Source: G958295935 sp965224235 (lineage in GTDB: Bacteria; Chloroflexota; Dehalococcoidia; Lucifugimonadales; Lucifugimonadaceae). Taken from it: a stretch of 64,000 nucleotides of DNA. The position numbers and the translations under genes are program-made. Positions 42,801 to 48,129 of the stretch are shown piece by piece; positions within the stretch are counted from its first letter, which is position 1, and each line of letters opens with the position of its first letter. The stretch lies in NCBI GenBank assembly GCA_965224235.1, contig CBDCYP010000001.1, positions 1,054,001-1,118,000 of the forward strand, given 5' to 3'. A model generated the notes under the pieces. That model did no database searches, was not told where the DNA came from, and worked only from the letters and a program-made list of their open reading frames with translations.

Positions 42801-45385
42801 AAGTAAACGCCATCGGCGCCGGTTAGCGAATAAACGAGGGTGTCGCCATCACGGTCGTTGGCGGTCATCAGGTTGCCGACGTTGCGGCCGGCATGGACGT
42901 TCTCGTCTATGGAGGCCGACAGGGCGGCGTCGCTGAAAGCCGGCGAGTTGTTGACCACCGGCGCGGAGCGGGGCTGACGGCCGAAGTCGCCGTCCGCGGC
43001 TGATTTGACGCCGTCGCCGTTGAAGTCTGCCTTCAGCGCCGGATACTGGCTGGCCGTGCCAAAGTCCCACGGGTCGTCGGCGCCGGTGGTGGTCGTGCTG
43101 TCGCCGTCGGCGTTGTCCACGTCCACGTTCCAGGCAGAGTAGATGGCGGCGCCGCTGCCGTAGGCCTGCGGCGTCTGGAGGTCGGACGTGGTCATGCCCT
43201 CGCCGGTGGCGGCGTCGCTGTCGTCGGCGATGCCGCTGGTGGTGACGTCCCAATAGCTGGCGTTGATGGTCCCCACCTGGCTTCCCACCAGGCCGCCCAC
43301 GTTGGTTCCGACGGGGCTGGAGGTGGACGAAGCGGCGCCTCGGGAGTAGCTGTAGGCGATATCGCCGTTAGCCCGTCCGACCAGACCGCCCACGTAGTCG
43401 GCGCCGCTGGCCGCGCCGGTGGCGTAGCTGACGATGATAGAGCTGTTGTAGTCGGCCGAGCCCGCCAGGCCGCCGGCGTAGTTGCCGGTGGCGGTTGCCG
43501 CGCCAGTGGCGTAGGAGGCCAGGATTTCGCCCTTGCTTTCACCAATCAACCCGCCGGCGTAGTCATCCCCCGCCGTCACCGTGGCCGTCGAGTAGCTGTA
43601 CTCGATCAGCGCCGAGGCAGATCCGGTGCTCCCCACCAGGCCGCCGGCCTTCTCGCCGTCTCCCCCGCTGCTGCCCACGGCGGTTACCGCGCCGGTCGAG
43701 GAAACATTGCTCACCGTGCCCTGGGTGATGTGGCCCACCACCGCGCCCACGTTGCCGCGCCCCGTCACCGAGACGCCGGTCAGACGCAGGTGGCGGACCT
43801 CTCCCGGCGACATCAGGCTGGCGAACAGCCCCACATAGTTCGACTTGTTGGCATCACGGGTGTTCACCATGTTCGACGTGGGGCGGTTGATAAACAGGTT
43901 GGCGATGGTGTGCCGGCCCCCGTCGAAGACGGCCATGTACGGGGCGCTCTCGCTGGCGATAGGGCTCCAGCCCAACCCGCCGTTCCAGTAGTCGTCACTG
44001 CTGTCGACCACTGCGGCGGAGCTCCCGGTGGTGTCCGTGTTGAAGTCCAGGTCCGCCGTCAGCTCGTAGCCCAGGCAGTCGTTGTCATCGGCATCGGTGG
44101 CGGTGACGGGGCAGCCCATGCCCGTTGCGGGAGTGGGGAAGGCCAGCGCGTAGCCCGCGTTGGTAGAGGCGCCATTACCGTCCAGGTCCCACCGGATGGC
44201 GTTCAGCTTGACCAGGCTATCGACCTCGATCAGGCCGTTGTCGTCGTCGTCATAGTCCGTCGGCAGGGAGCGGCCCTGCCCTCCAAACTCGTAGGCGCTG
44301 GGCGTGCCGTCGCCGTCGGTGTCGTACAACAATGCCGGGTACTGGCTGGCCGTCCCGAAGTCCCAGATGGCGGCGCTCCAACCGGAGTAGATGCCGGTGG
44401 CGCCGGTGGGCGATTGCAGCTGGGCGGTGGTCTTCTTGAAGTTATCGGGAAATATGCCGGCATAACTCCAGGGTGAGGATGAGGTCTGAGAATTCCAGTA
44501 GCTGGCGCTGACTGTAGCGGACCCGGTATTCGCGCCCACTATCCCGCCTTCGCTCCCGACTATGCCTGAATCGAAGCCACCGCGGCCCGTGGAATACGTC
44601 ATTGACTTCGCACTTTGCGATCCTATGCTGTAGCTGTTGGTGATGCTGGCCACAGAACCATGGTTGCGACCCGCCAAGCCGCCAACATACCGGCTGCCGC
44701 CAGCGGTTACGTTGGCGTAGGAATTGGCGATCGTTCCCTGGTTGTCGCCCGCCAGCCCACCCACCCGCTCGACCCCCTGCGCCGAGCCCGTGGCGTAGCT
44801 GCGCTCGATCCGGCCTCGGTTGAACCCGACGATCGCTCCGACCGCATCGGTCCGGGGCCGTCCGGTAGCTCGGTCGATGTCAACCGCCAACAGCGCGAGG
44901 TTGCGAATGATCGCGGCAGTACTGGTACTGCCAAACAGGCCCACGTTGCTCCCGCTGGCTCTGATCGTCATCTTCAAGATCGTGTGCCCGCCGCCGTCGA
45001 AGGTGGCCACGAAGGGGCTGGCAGACGTGCCAATAGGGCTCCATGAGGCGTAGGTATCGCTGCTGTCCACCGCCCCGCTGCTGTCGGTGTCGAAATCCAG
45101 GTCCGTCGTCAGCTCGTAGCCGGTGCAGGTGGCGGCGCAGCCCATGCTCGCAGCGGGAGTGAGGAAGGCCAGCGCGTAGCCCGCGTTGGTAGAGGCGCCA
45201 TTACCGTCCAGGTCCCACCGGATGGCGTTTAGCTGCGCAAGGTTGGAAACCTCGATGAGGTTGTTGTCGTCGAGGTCGTAGTCGACCGCCTGCGCCCAGA
45301 CGGGACTAGCCGAGAAGAGGAGCAGCGCTCCCAGCGCCAAGGCCAGCAGCCCGATGAGTCCGAACCGGGTGAGGCTGCCCGCCAT
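30851..45385 (-). CDS. Giant secreted GLUG/cadherin/FN3 protein
   Basis: About 4,844 residues. I chose ATG 45385: AGGTGA lies 5 nt upstream, and the next nine codons back, to ATG 45412, lack a ribosome site. Residues 1-31 form a signal peptide (MAGSLTRF, then a Leu/Ala core, then SPVWA). Order by position: GLUG 1 (45,290-44,275), GLUG 2 (to 42,975), cadherin, GLUG 3 (42,640-41,460), cadherin, GLUG 4-8 (41,140-35,670), cadherin, FN3 (35,350-35,065), GLUG 9 (35,060-33,740), cadherin, two FN3, two cadherin, FN3, cadherin, FN3, a Pro/Ala/Glu linker (about 31,200-31,095) and a final FN3-like domain. Each GLUG module is bounded by DxDxDG loops and has one Cys pair. I infer a calcium-binding surface or matrix protein; no membrane anchor is seen. 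A 26-bp G/C homopolymer lies just upstream. The gene converges on giant gene 1. Confidence 0.9.
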   Translation of the reverse strand: MAGSLTRFGLIGLLALALGALLLFSASPVWAQAVDYDLDDNNLIEVSNLAQLNAIRWDLDGNGASTNAGYALAFLTPAASMGCAATCTGYELTTDLDFDTDSSGAVDSSDTYASWSPIGTSASPFVATFDGGGHTILKMTIRASGSNVGLFGSTSTAAIIRNLALLAVDIDRATGRPRTDAVGAIVGFNRGRIERSYATGSAQGVERVGGLAGDNQGTIANSYANVTAGGSRYVGGLAGRNHGSVASITNSYSIGSQSAKSMTYSTGRGGFDSGIVGSEGGIVGANTGSATVSASYWNSQTSSSPWSYAGIFPDNFKKTTAQLQSPTGATGIYSGWSAAIWDFGTASQYPALLYDTDGDGTPSAYEFGGQGRSLPTDYDDDDNGLIEVDSLVKLNAIRWDLDGNGASTNAGYALAFPTPATGMGCPVTATDADDNDCLGYELTADLDFNTDTTGSSAAVVDSSDDYWNGGLGWSPIASESAPYMAVFDGGRHTIANLFINRPTSNMVNTRDANKSNYVGLFASLMSPGEVRHLRLTGVSVTGRGNVGAVVGHITQGTVSNVSSTGAVTAVGSSGGDGEKAGGLVGSTGSASALIEYSYSTATVTAGDDYAGGLIGESKGEILASYATGAATATGNYAGGLAGSADYNSSIIVSYATGAASGADYVGGLVGRANGDIAYSYSRGAASSTSSPVGTNVGGLVGSQVGTINASYWDVTTSGIADDSDAATGEGMTTSDLQTPQAYGSGAAIYSAWNVDVDNADGDSTTTTGADDPWDFGTASQYPALKADFNGDGVKSAADGDFGRQPRSAPVVNNSPAFSDAALSASIDENVHAGRNVGNLMTANDRDGDTLVYSLTGADGVYFAIDPSSAQIKSKFVLDYESKSSYVFQVKAVDPSGGEATMEVTVNVSDESEGATDSVDYDIDSDGLIEVDSLDQLDAMRHDLDGDGVSTNAAYFSSNAFTTPAAGMGCPVADHDSDAGTPDQPTCTGYELTADLDFNTDKTGSSAAVVDSSDAYWDGGAGWAPIGSDSSASTQYSATFDGDGHTISNLFISRSSTDDVGLFGAASATSAVRNVGLVDVAVTGSDYTGALIGTAYGAVDSVYSTGSVTGAGDVGGLMGYMNSGGTMQRSYSTASVTGSGDDIGGLVGNNIGTLTASYATGAVTGVDYVGGLVGANSRALNSSDSGSIIASYATGEVSGTGSDVGGLVGVNAGTITNSYWDVTTSTQADDNNAATGVGKTTSQLQSPTQTNGYAGIYANWNLNLDSTAGGDDPWDFGTASEYPALKVEWDGDGTPTAYEFGRQGRSAPVVNNSPAFSDAALSASIDENVHAGRNVGNLMTANDGDGDTLVYSLTGADGVYFAIDPSTAQIKSKFVLDYESKSSYVFQVKAVDPSGGEATMEVTVNVSDESEGATDSVDYDIDSDGLIEVDSLDQLDAMRHDLDGDGVSTNAAYFSSNAFTTPAAGMGCPVADHDSDAGTPDQPTCTGYELTADLDFNTDKTGSSAAVVDSSDAYWDGGAGWAPIGSDSSASTQYSATFDGDGHTISNLFISRNSTNHVGLFGTTSATSAVRNVGLESANVTGQNYTGALIGSVYGTLLDASYSTGSVAGNDNVGGLVGHSSGASGATGIIQRSYSTAGVTGSGQLIGGLAGSFGGAIKASYATGAVTGADYVGGLVGSFSGSITASYFTGSATGTGGNVGGLMGLNSFGVGTITDSYWNVTTSGIADDSNAATGEGKTTSQLQSPTQTNGYAGIYANWNLNLDSTAGGDDPWDFGTASEYPALKVEWDGDGTPSAYEFGRQGRAAPAVAVDYDSDDNGLIEVSDLAQLNAMRWDLNGDGASTDAGYATAFPNPETGMGCPITAADADDNDCLGYELTADLDFDTNGSGTANLGDTYWNGGSGWEPIGTSASRFNTVFDGRGYTISNLFISRGATDYVGLFGAAGAWIRARNVGLEDAAVTGQDNVGILLGETNGEVEFTYTTGSVVGRVRVGGLVGNSGRTGSIETSYSTASVTGTGNYSGGLIGQSNGAVKASYATGAVGGVRAGGLVGRNYYYGAITASYARGAVTGSTVARGLVASNPILFGLPGQPDDSGTVTDSYWDVTTSGIADDNDAATGVGRTTNDLATPEQSDGYAGIYANWNLNLDSTAGGDDPWDFGTASQYPALKADFNRDSVKSAADGDFGRQPRAAPVVAVDYDLDDNNLIEVSTLAQLNAIRHDLDGNGDSTHADYTGAFLNAASGMGCAATCLGYELTADLDFNTDKTGSSAAVVDSSDAYWNGGDGWAPIGSDSSAATRYNAVFDGDGHTISNLFISRSSTGDLGLFGSSSATSAIRNVGLESANVTGQNYTGALIGSAFGAVDFAYSTGSVTASNSYVGGLVGYFEGEIQRSYSTASVTGLDYVGGLVGNATGTTVIKAGYATGAVSGRIGVGGLVGSSDGDITAGYSTGAVTGTGSNVGGLVGLRGGGTITNSYWNTDTSSQTTSSGGVGKTTNDLATPEQSDGYAGIYANWNLNLDSTAGGDDPWDFGTASQYPALKADFNDDGVKSAVDGDFGRQPRAAPVVTVDYDTDNDGLIEVDSLDKLNAIRWDLNGDGASTNAGYATAFPNPAASMGCASNTCTGYELTADLDFDQSNDNAITSADAAWWNGGAGWAPIGNWANPFNAIFDGGGHAISHLYIRRSGSNVGLFGSAGTAAVIRNVGLENVDIDRSTGDPVFSSIAGLVGSNRGAVALSYSTGAVKGHENVGGLVGDNRGAVTNSYSSVTVTGNKAVGGLAGFNRSSSASITNSYARGAVSVVSMQAGPAWNAARTKGGLVGETTSDATVTASYWDTQTSSQAASAGGTGQTTSGLQSPTGAAGIYGAWAAAIWDFGTASEYPALKYDTNENGLATWQEFGRQARSAPAQLMDYDRDDDGLIDVDSLAKLHAVRWDLDGNGASTNAGYALAFPNPETGMGCPVTTTDADDNDCTGYELTADLDFDTHGNDDTVTAADAAYWNGGAGWAPIGSSSAPFAATFDGAGHAIANLFINRGSTDYIGLFRVVGDGGRIRNLGLERVNITGRDFIGAVAGETSAFSGVEAVYVTGAVSGRDLIGGLIGEHHPNASLRNTYSAARVTGSSYVGGLLGYVSSSNATVYYSYARGVVTGRNSGGLLYPSADQYGINGQQTYWDTQTTGQATSNGGTGQSTSNLKTPTGASGIYSNWPTATWDFGTAIQYPALKYDTDGDGAASWQEFGRQPRSAANAAPTFDAADTTPTVAEGARLVGSYPASDPDGDALTYGKSGADATAFDISGAGALSLDSAADDERKSSYRVTLLVRDSKDADGHPDAAWDDSIDLIVGVDDDTSESPGAPAGLTANPIAEGLRVTWIAPVRTDQPPVTGYGVEYKLSTATAWTSHSHSDTRTDTQITGLTAGATYNVRVRALSHENPSGWTSANGVPAAAWQRVDYDTDDDGLIEINYLDQLNAMRWDADGDGAGGGSDYDAAFPDAAPGMGCPSGCTGYELEADLNFDTNGGSGADSGDDYWNGGRGWAPFQYYGIFEGNRHTISNLYVDRPNQDYVGLFSTAGIREGGVEYGEVRNLGLENVDVTGREYAGGLAGRAYGSARRVYTTGEVNGEHYVGGLVGEARSLISETYSKADVSGDGWESSNVGGLVGYLRLGTVKASYATGRVSGMNWVGGLVGHNSSSDDGGIIASYATGNLGFGGLEDTGSIPGRWVDGFSSRYYLPYTPTWVGGLVGDSSGPIVASYSTGGHPISLAGFQPGERKDRSRRDLAYMMEVHWKVGGLIGKSYGGQEYDSYWDILTSRHRPGDDKWVYGEGKTTEELQWVTDYTGIYANWDVDLDGDGFGDDPWDFGSSGHYPTLKVDWDGDGTATSYEFGGQGRMANDHVPSVAVGGTGVFEVTVPENTPSGAPIFGVTLPLAPADASSYNLFVDAQWPDGESFNIDATTGQLSAMDALDYESRDTYRIGITAVATDGARPSTGIIIRVTDVAEPPGAPTGVTIVPLKGSLEVSWTAPDMTGKPPLRIYEVTYYHDGDKAKITGAGTTTYTMTHLTPLITYAVQVRARNVDGWGPDSAVVLGTPYWFAPSAAATGAEPGTRLFRRSAAPPGQPANLRATPQADGSALVTWDAPSEAGDDAFYRVRRRVDADDGSYTVIARRVEAAGSDGVVAHRDEGNGREAGQRYLYSVRAFDGDGKALGRWTAGVRDNRPPAFAGDSASAFQVAENTAAGADIGSPVTATDPDDGDTLTYLLDGADAGHFAIDADSGRLQTSGALDYESQDSYTVTVIAADGAGLWVGLDVTITVTDVKEAPAFASSALEVSVAENTAAGTDIGDPVTATDSDGDSLTYTLGSAADDGHFVIDSDTGQLSTKGALDYEGTSSYAVTVTATDGGGLSASIAVTIKVDDVADTTPGQPDAPEISKVKQRSFRVTWTAPAAGSSAITGYGIQYKLSSEADSAYADAKPTKRGTVTGYNVVNRRGQSIVKGTSYDVRVRARSAEGWGEWSEAATVVTASPDPPPNNPPVFAASTAEVSVAENTAAGADIGSPVTATDPDDGDSLTYTLGTTADDGNFVIDSGTGQLSTNGALDYEAKDSYAVTVTATDGGGLSASIAVTIKVDDVADTPPGQPDAPEIINIKETSFRVTWTAAAAGSSAITGYGIQYKVTSEADSAYADAKPTPTGTVTGYNLVDRNGQSITAGTSYDVRVRARNAEGWGEWSDAAIAVTASPAPVVVATPTPAPPPSSAPASGDEAEADDSAQEESADAAGSYQATAYFAQGRVWIKWDDVDGAKRYTVQKNGLLTPGWYISTSFFDGDVEENTRYEYRITAYDGDDNVLVVMTAATGE
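40730..42961 (-). repeat. 1,494-bp tandem duplication inside giant gene 2
   Basis: Near-identical stretches of about 740 bp occur at 40730-41467 and 42224-42961, offset by 1,494 bp (498 codons). Each covers a complete cadherin-like repeat (NNSPAFSDAALSASIDEN marker) and the first third of a GLUG module, including its EF-hand-like loop and Cys pair. The remaining two thirds of the modules have diverged. The frame-preserving length shows module gain by unequal crossing-over or segmental duplication. Confidence 0.85.
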
Positions 45386-45416
45386 CACGCTCACCTGCCC
45401 GCCTGTCCGCATAATC

Positions 45417-45442
45417 GGGGGGGGGGGGGGGGGGGGGGGGGG
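45417..45442 (-). promoter_or_regulatory. 26-bp poly-G/poly-C run upstream of giant gene 2
   Basis: An uninterrupted run of 26 G on the + strand (26 C in the sense of the gene) ends 4 nt before ATG 45412 and 31 nt before the preferred ATG 45385. Homopolymers of this kind upstream of surface-protein genes are known slippage switches elsewhere (for example poly-C in Bordetella fim promoters, poly-G in Neisseria porA). Here it would lie in the promoter-to-leader region. The alternative is a sequencing or assembly artefact, since poly-G is a known error mode of two-colour Illumina chemistry. Confidence 0.5.
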
Positions 45443-45498
45443 TAGATAACGCCGCCGACGCGGCGTCGCGCCAACGGCAGATTTGGCTAGGGTCGGGT

Positions 45499-45527
45499 TT
45501 CATTGTTTGCGGCACCCTCAAAGTCAA
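45499..45527 (-). promoter_or_regulatory. Possible promoter of giant gene 2
   Basis: On the - strand, TTGACT (45527-45522) is followed after 17 bp by AATGAA (45504-45499). The -35 box is good and the -10 box weak. It lies upstream of the poly-C run and start codon, leaving a leader of roughly 90-110 nt that would contain the run. This is a consensus match only. The remaining bases 45528-45607 show no gene. Confidence 0.25.
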
Positions 45528-45609
45528 AATCAAACGACCTGTGACTCTAACTTGATTCTCCGCCAGATGTCAACATCTCGCAGCAGCGGTAACTGTTCAG
45601 AATTGATCT

Positions 45610-45941
45610 ACGGAAGGCAGAGATTCGACCTTGGCCAACAGTAAACGGTCTTCGACCTGTGGCCGGATCTCTCTCTGGTAAATCTCGTCGCCGAGGCGCG
45701 CCGTCTCCTCGGCAGGACGGGCTGGAATCGTCACCTCTTCGCTTCCTCTGTCAGCAAAGACAGCGACATCGGGTTACGGAAGGCAGAGATTCGACCTTGG
45801 CCAAAGGTAAACGATCTTCGACCTGTGCCCGGATCTCTCTCTGGTATATCTCGTCGCCGAGGCGCGCCGTCTCCGCGGCAGGACGGGCTGGAATCGTCAT
45901 CTCTTCGCTTCCTCTGTCAGCAAAGACAGCGACATCGGGCT
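45610..45941 (-). repeat. 166-bp tandem duplication of a short coding fragment
   Basis: Two copies start with ACGGAAGGCAGAGATTCGACC at 45610 and 45776 (period 166 bp, not a multiple of three). The - strand of each reads DVAVFADRGSEE.TIPARPA then ETARLGDEIYQREIR.QVEDRL and LAKVESLPS. The GDEIYxREIRxQVE stretch resembles the N-terminus of a small uncharacterised family, but neither copy continues into a recognisable protein. The left copy ends at a stop soon after SVDQF. I regard both as duplicated gene debris; the source family is unknown. Confidence 0.45.
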
Positions 45942-45959
45942 TGGGATATCCAGGTGCCA

Positions 45960-46489
45960 TCACTCCCGTTCGCCCTGAGCCTGTCGAAGGGCCCCGGATG
46001 CCTCCTGGCCGCCGCCCGTATCACGCCCGTTCGCCCTGAGCCAGTCGAAGGTATGGTTAATGACGGCGCTCTCAGCGCGCGCAGGTAAGCGGATGGGAAA
46101 GCCGTTCCGTGTCAATGCCCATCAAAAAATGGGCAACAAAAAAGCCCGGATACCAGCCTATCTCGGAAGTCTGATCTGGCAAGGAGAACGCACAGCCTGC
46201 GGACTCACATCGAGTACGTGGCGCGCAGGGATGCCTCCTGGCCGCCGCCCGTATCACTCCCGTTCGCCCTGAGCCTGTCGAAGGTCCCCGGATGCCTCCT
46301 GGCCGCCGCCCGTATCACGCCCGTATCACGCCCGTATCACTCCCGTTCGCCCTGAGCCTGTCGAAGGGGTGCCCCTGCGCCGCTGGGGCTGAACCAGAAA
46401 AGTCCGTTCGCCCTGAGCCAGTCGAAGGGCCCCGGATGCCTCCCTGGCCGCCGCCCGTATCACGCCCGTATCACTCCCGTTCGCCCTGA
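45960..46489. repeat. Left cluster of composite dispersed repeats
   Basis: Copies of CGTTCGCCCTGAGCCTGTCG AAGG alternate with CCCCGGATGCCTCCTGGCCG CCGCCCGTATCAC and with a CCTGCGCCGCTGGGGCTGAA CCAGAAAAGTCC segment. They surround the 179-bp block at 46052-46230. The 20-bp core TTCGCCCTGAGCCTGTCGAA is an imperfect palindrome (TTCG/CGAA ends). The cluster is cut at 46489 by the IS1182-like element and resumes at 48130. Open frames here are by-products of the repeats; I see no gene. Confidence 0.75.
46052..46230. repeat. 179-bp duplicated block, left copy
   Basis: This block is nearly identical to 49027-49204 (one base shorter there; a few substitutions), in direct orientation. It starts TATGGTTAATGACGGCGCTC and ends CGTGGCGCGCAGGG. 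It contains GCCCATCAAAAAATGGGC, a short perfect hairpin, and an imperfect stem-loop at 46145-46166 next to AAAAAA (46138-46143), which would be a weak intrinsic terminator on the - strand. Its 3' part can pair CCTGCG with CGCAGG. No protein or known RNA is recognised. The two copies flank the IS1182-like element plus hicAB. Confidence 0.7.
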
Positions 46490-48129
46490 GAGCCTGTGAA
46501 TAAATCATTTATGCTCCTATGGTATTGAGAGGCTGATTGCTGGACAACGATATTGGGCAGCCATATCGGCGAGGTGAACACATGAGTGAAGAGACGCTGT
46601 TTGAACTTCCGGCCATCGAGGAGAAGCGAGCGCCTGCGCCAACGAGTCCGGGTGAGGCCCGGGTGCTGCGGCCGGTGCGGAATCAGCCTGAGTGGGCGGT
46701 ATTGGACCTGGAATCTCGGTTGCCTCAAGAGCATCGGGCCCGTGTTATATGGAGCTTTTTGGAGAGGTTGGACCTGTCGGCCTTTTATGCGCCGGTCAAG
46801 GCGGTGGAGAACCGGCCAGGCCGCCCAACGACAGACCCCAAAGCGCTGCTGGCGTTGTGGCTTCTGGCCACGGTTGACGGTATAGGGAGCGCCCGCCGGC
46901 TGGCGCGTTTGTGCGAAGAGCACGACGCCTACCGCTGGATGAGGGGGAACGTACCTGTCAACTATCACATGCTCTCTGACTTCCGGGTAGCCCACCAGGA
47001 GGCGCTGGACGGCCTTTTGACCCAGATCATAGGTTCTCTGATGGCCGCAGGGGCGGTCCTGCTGGAGCGTGTGGCTCAAGACGGGATGCGGGTGAGGGCG
47101 AGCGCCGGCGCCGCGTCCTTTCGCGGCGCGCAGGGATTGAAGAGGCGCATGGAGGAGGCGCGGGCGCAGGTGGAGCGGCTGGCGCAGGAGCGGGAGCGTC
47201 CCGATTCCGGTGTGACGCGGCGTGAACGTGCGGCGCGGGAGCGTGCGGCGCGAGAGCGGGAGGAACGGGTCCGGGAGGCGCTGTCGTACTTGCCCCGGGC
47301 ACAAGCGAAGAAGGAACGCCAACAGCACACCAAGGCGAAGGCTCAGCGTCCCAAGGTTACGAAGGCGCGGGTATCCACCACAGACCCCCAGGCAACGGTG
47401 ATGAAGATGCCGGATGGCGGCTTCCGGCCAGCCTGCAATATCGAACTGGCCACTGATAGCGCCAACGGGATCATCGTCGGAGTAGGGGTCACATCGTCGG
47501 GTACGGACGCAGGGCAAGCGGCGCCCATGGAGGAACAACTGGTCAGGCGGACGGGCCGGCGCCCTGACTCCTACCTGATGGACGGGGGCTTCGCTACCCG
47601 GGAGGACATCACCGCTCTGGAGCAACGTGGGGTGAGTGTGTATGCGCCGGTGAGGTTGCCCCGGAACAAGCCCGAACGGGAGCGTTACGATCCCCGCTAC
47701 GGGGACGGGCCGGACGTGGCAAGGTGGCGTCAACGGATGGCCACCGGCGAGGCCAAAGCCATATACAGGCAGCGGGCGTCTGTAGCCGAGTGGACGAACG
47801 CCCAGGTGCGTCTTCACGGAGTGAGCCAATTCAACGTACGGGGACTTGCCAAAATCACCAGCGTAATGCTCCTTGTCGCCGTGGCCCACAACCTCCTGCG
47901 TTGGGAGGCGTTCATGGCGTAGGCAGACACGGGGGTTAAGCAGGCACAGCCGATAAGCTCCGGACCAGTCAATCCGGATTCCCCAGTGAATTCGCCCGGA
48001 AAGCGGCCAATGCTGTCCCGCAATTCTGCCTCCCTCAACAAGCGCCCGCCCCGGTGAAACTTCCCAATGGCGCCTTCCGCCACCAACATGCCGCCTAACA
48101 ACAACAGAACCCAAAAAACTCACAGCCTC
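46490..48129 (+). mobile_element. IS1182-like insertion sequence, 1,640 bp
   Basis: The left end GAGCCTGTGA (46490-46499) and right end TCACAGCCTC (48120-48129) are inverted repeats differing at one base. The flanks are CGTTCGCCCTGA on the left and TGAGCCTGTCGAAGG on the right, so the element interrupts one copy of the dispersed repeat and may have duplicated TGA. It carries one transposase gene. The 207 bp after the gene (47923-48129) hold nothing recognisable. The outer eight bases of the left end, GAGCCTGT, equal the core of the target repeat. A 100-bp MITE with the same ends sits at 49746-49845. Confidence 0.8.
46582..47922 (+). CDS. IS1182-family DDE transposase
   Basis: 446 residues. 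I chose ATG 46582 because GAGGTGA lies just upstream (46569-46575) and the preceding in-frame TTG 46537 has no such site. The N-terminal helical region carries the RPTTDPKALLALWLLATVDG and SDFRVAHQEALDGLL segments usual in this group. The likely DDE triad is D167 (VAQDGMRVRASAG), D334 (SYLMDGGFATREDI) and E403 (YRQRASVAEWTNAQVR). A charged coiled-coil-like insert (about 185-260, rich in R, E and A) separates the first two acidic residues. The C-terminus ends in a hydrophobic VAHNLLRWEAF helix typical of the family. Length and motifs look intact, so it is probably active. It could be assigned to a neighbouring IS5/IS1182-type clade. Confidence 0.85.
   Translation: MSEETLFELPAIEEKRAPAPTSPGEARVLRPVRNQPEWAVLDLESRLPQEHRARVIWSFLERLDLSAFYAPVKAVENRPGRPTTDPKALLALWLLATVDGIGSARRLARLCEEHDAYRWMRGNVPVNYHMLSDFRVAHQEALDGLLTQIIGSLMAAGAVLLERVAQDGMRVRASAGAASFRGAQGLKRRMEEARAQVERLAQERERPDSGVTRRERAARERAAREREERVREALSYLPRAQAKKERQQHTKAKAQRPKVTKARVSTTDPQATVMKMPDGGFRPACNIELATDSANGIIVGVGVTSSGTDAGQAAPMEEQLVRRTGRRPDSYLMDGGFATREDITALEQRGVSVYAPVRLPRNKPERERYDPRYGDGPDVARWRQRMATGEAKAIYRQRASVAEWTNAQVRLHGVSQFNVRGLAKITSVMLLVAVAHNLLRWEAFMA

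Noticed and set aside
45386..45412. ATG 45412 as the start of giant gene 2
   Set aside because: It directly follows the poly-C run with no ribosome site, whereas ATG 45385 has AGGTGA at good spacing and gives a cleaner signal peptide. It cannot be fully excluded.
46138..46166. Strong intrinsic terminator in the 179-bp block
   Set aside because: In the orientation with the U-run, the stem has two internal mismatches, so it was kept only as a weak possibility inside the repeat entry.
46052..46230. Known structured RNA (tRNA, tmRNA, SRP RNA or riboswitch) in the duplicated block
   Set aside because: No cloverleaf, CCA end or recognisable conserved core; only short local hairpins.
46537..46581. 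TTG 46537 as the transposase start
   Set aside because: The 15 extra residues are not family-like, and ATG 46582 has GAGGTGA immediately upstream.
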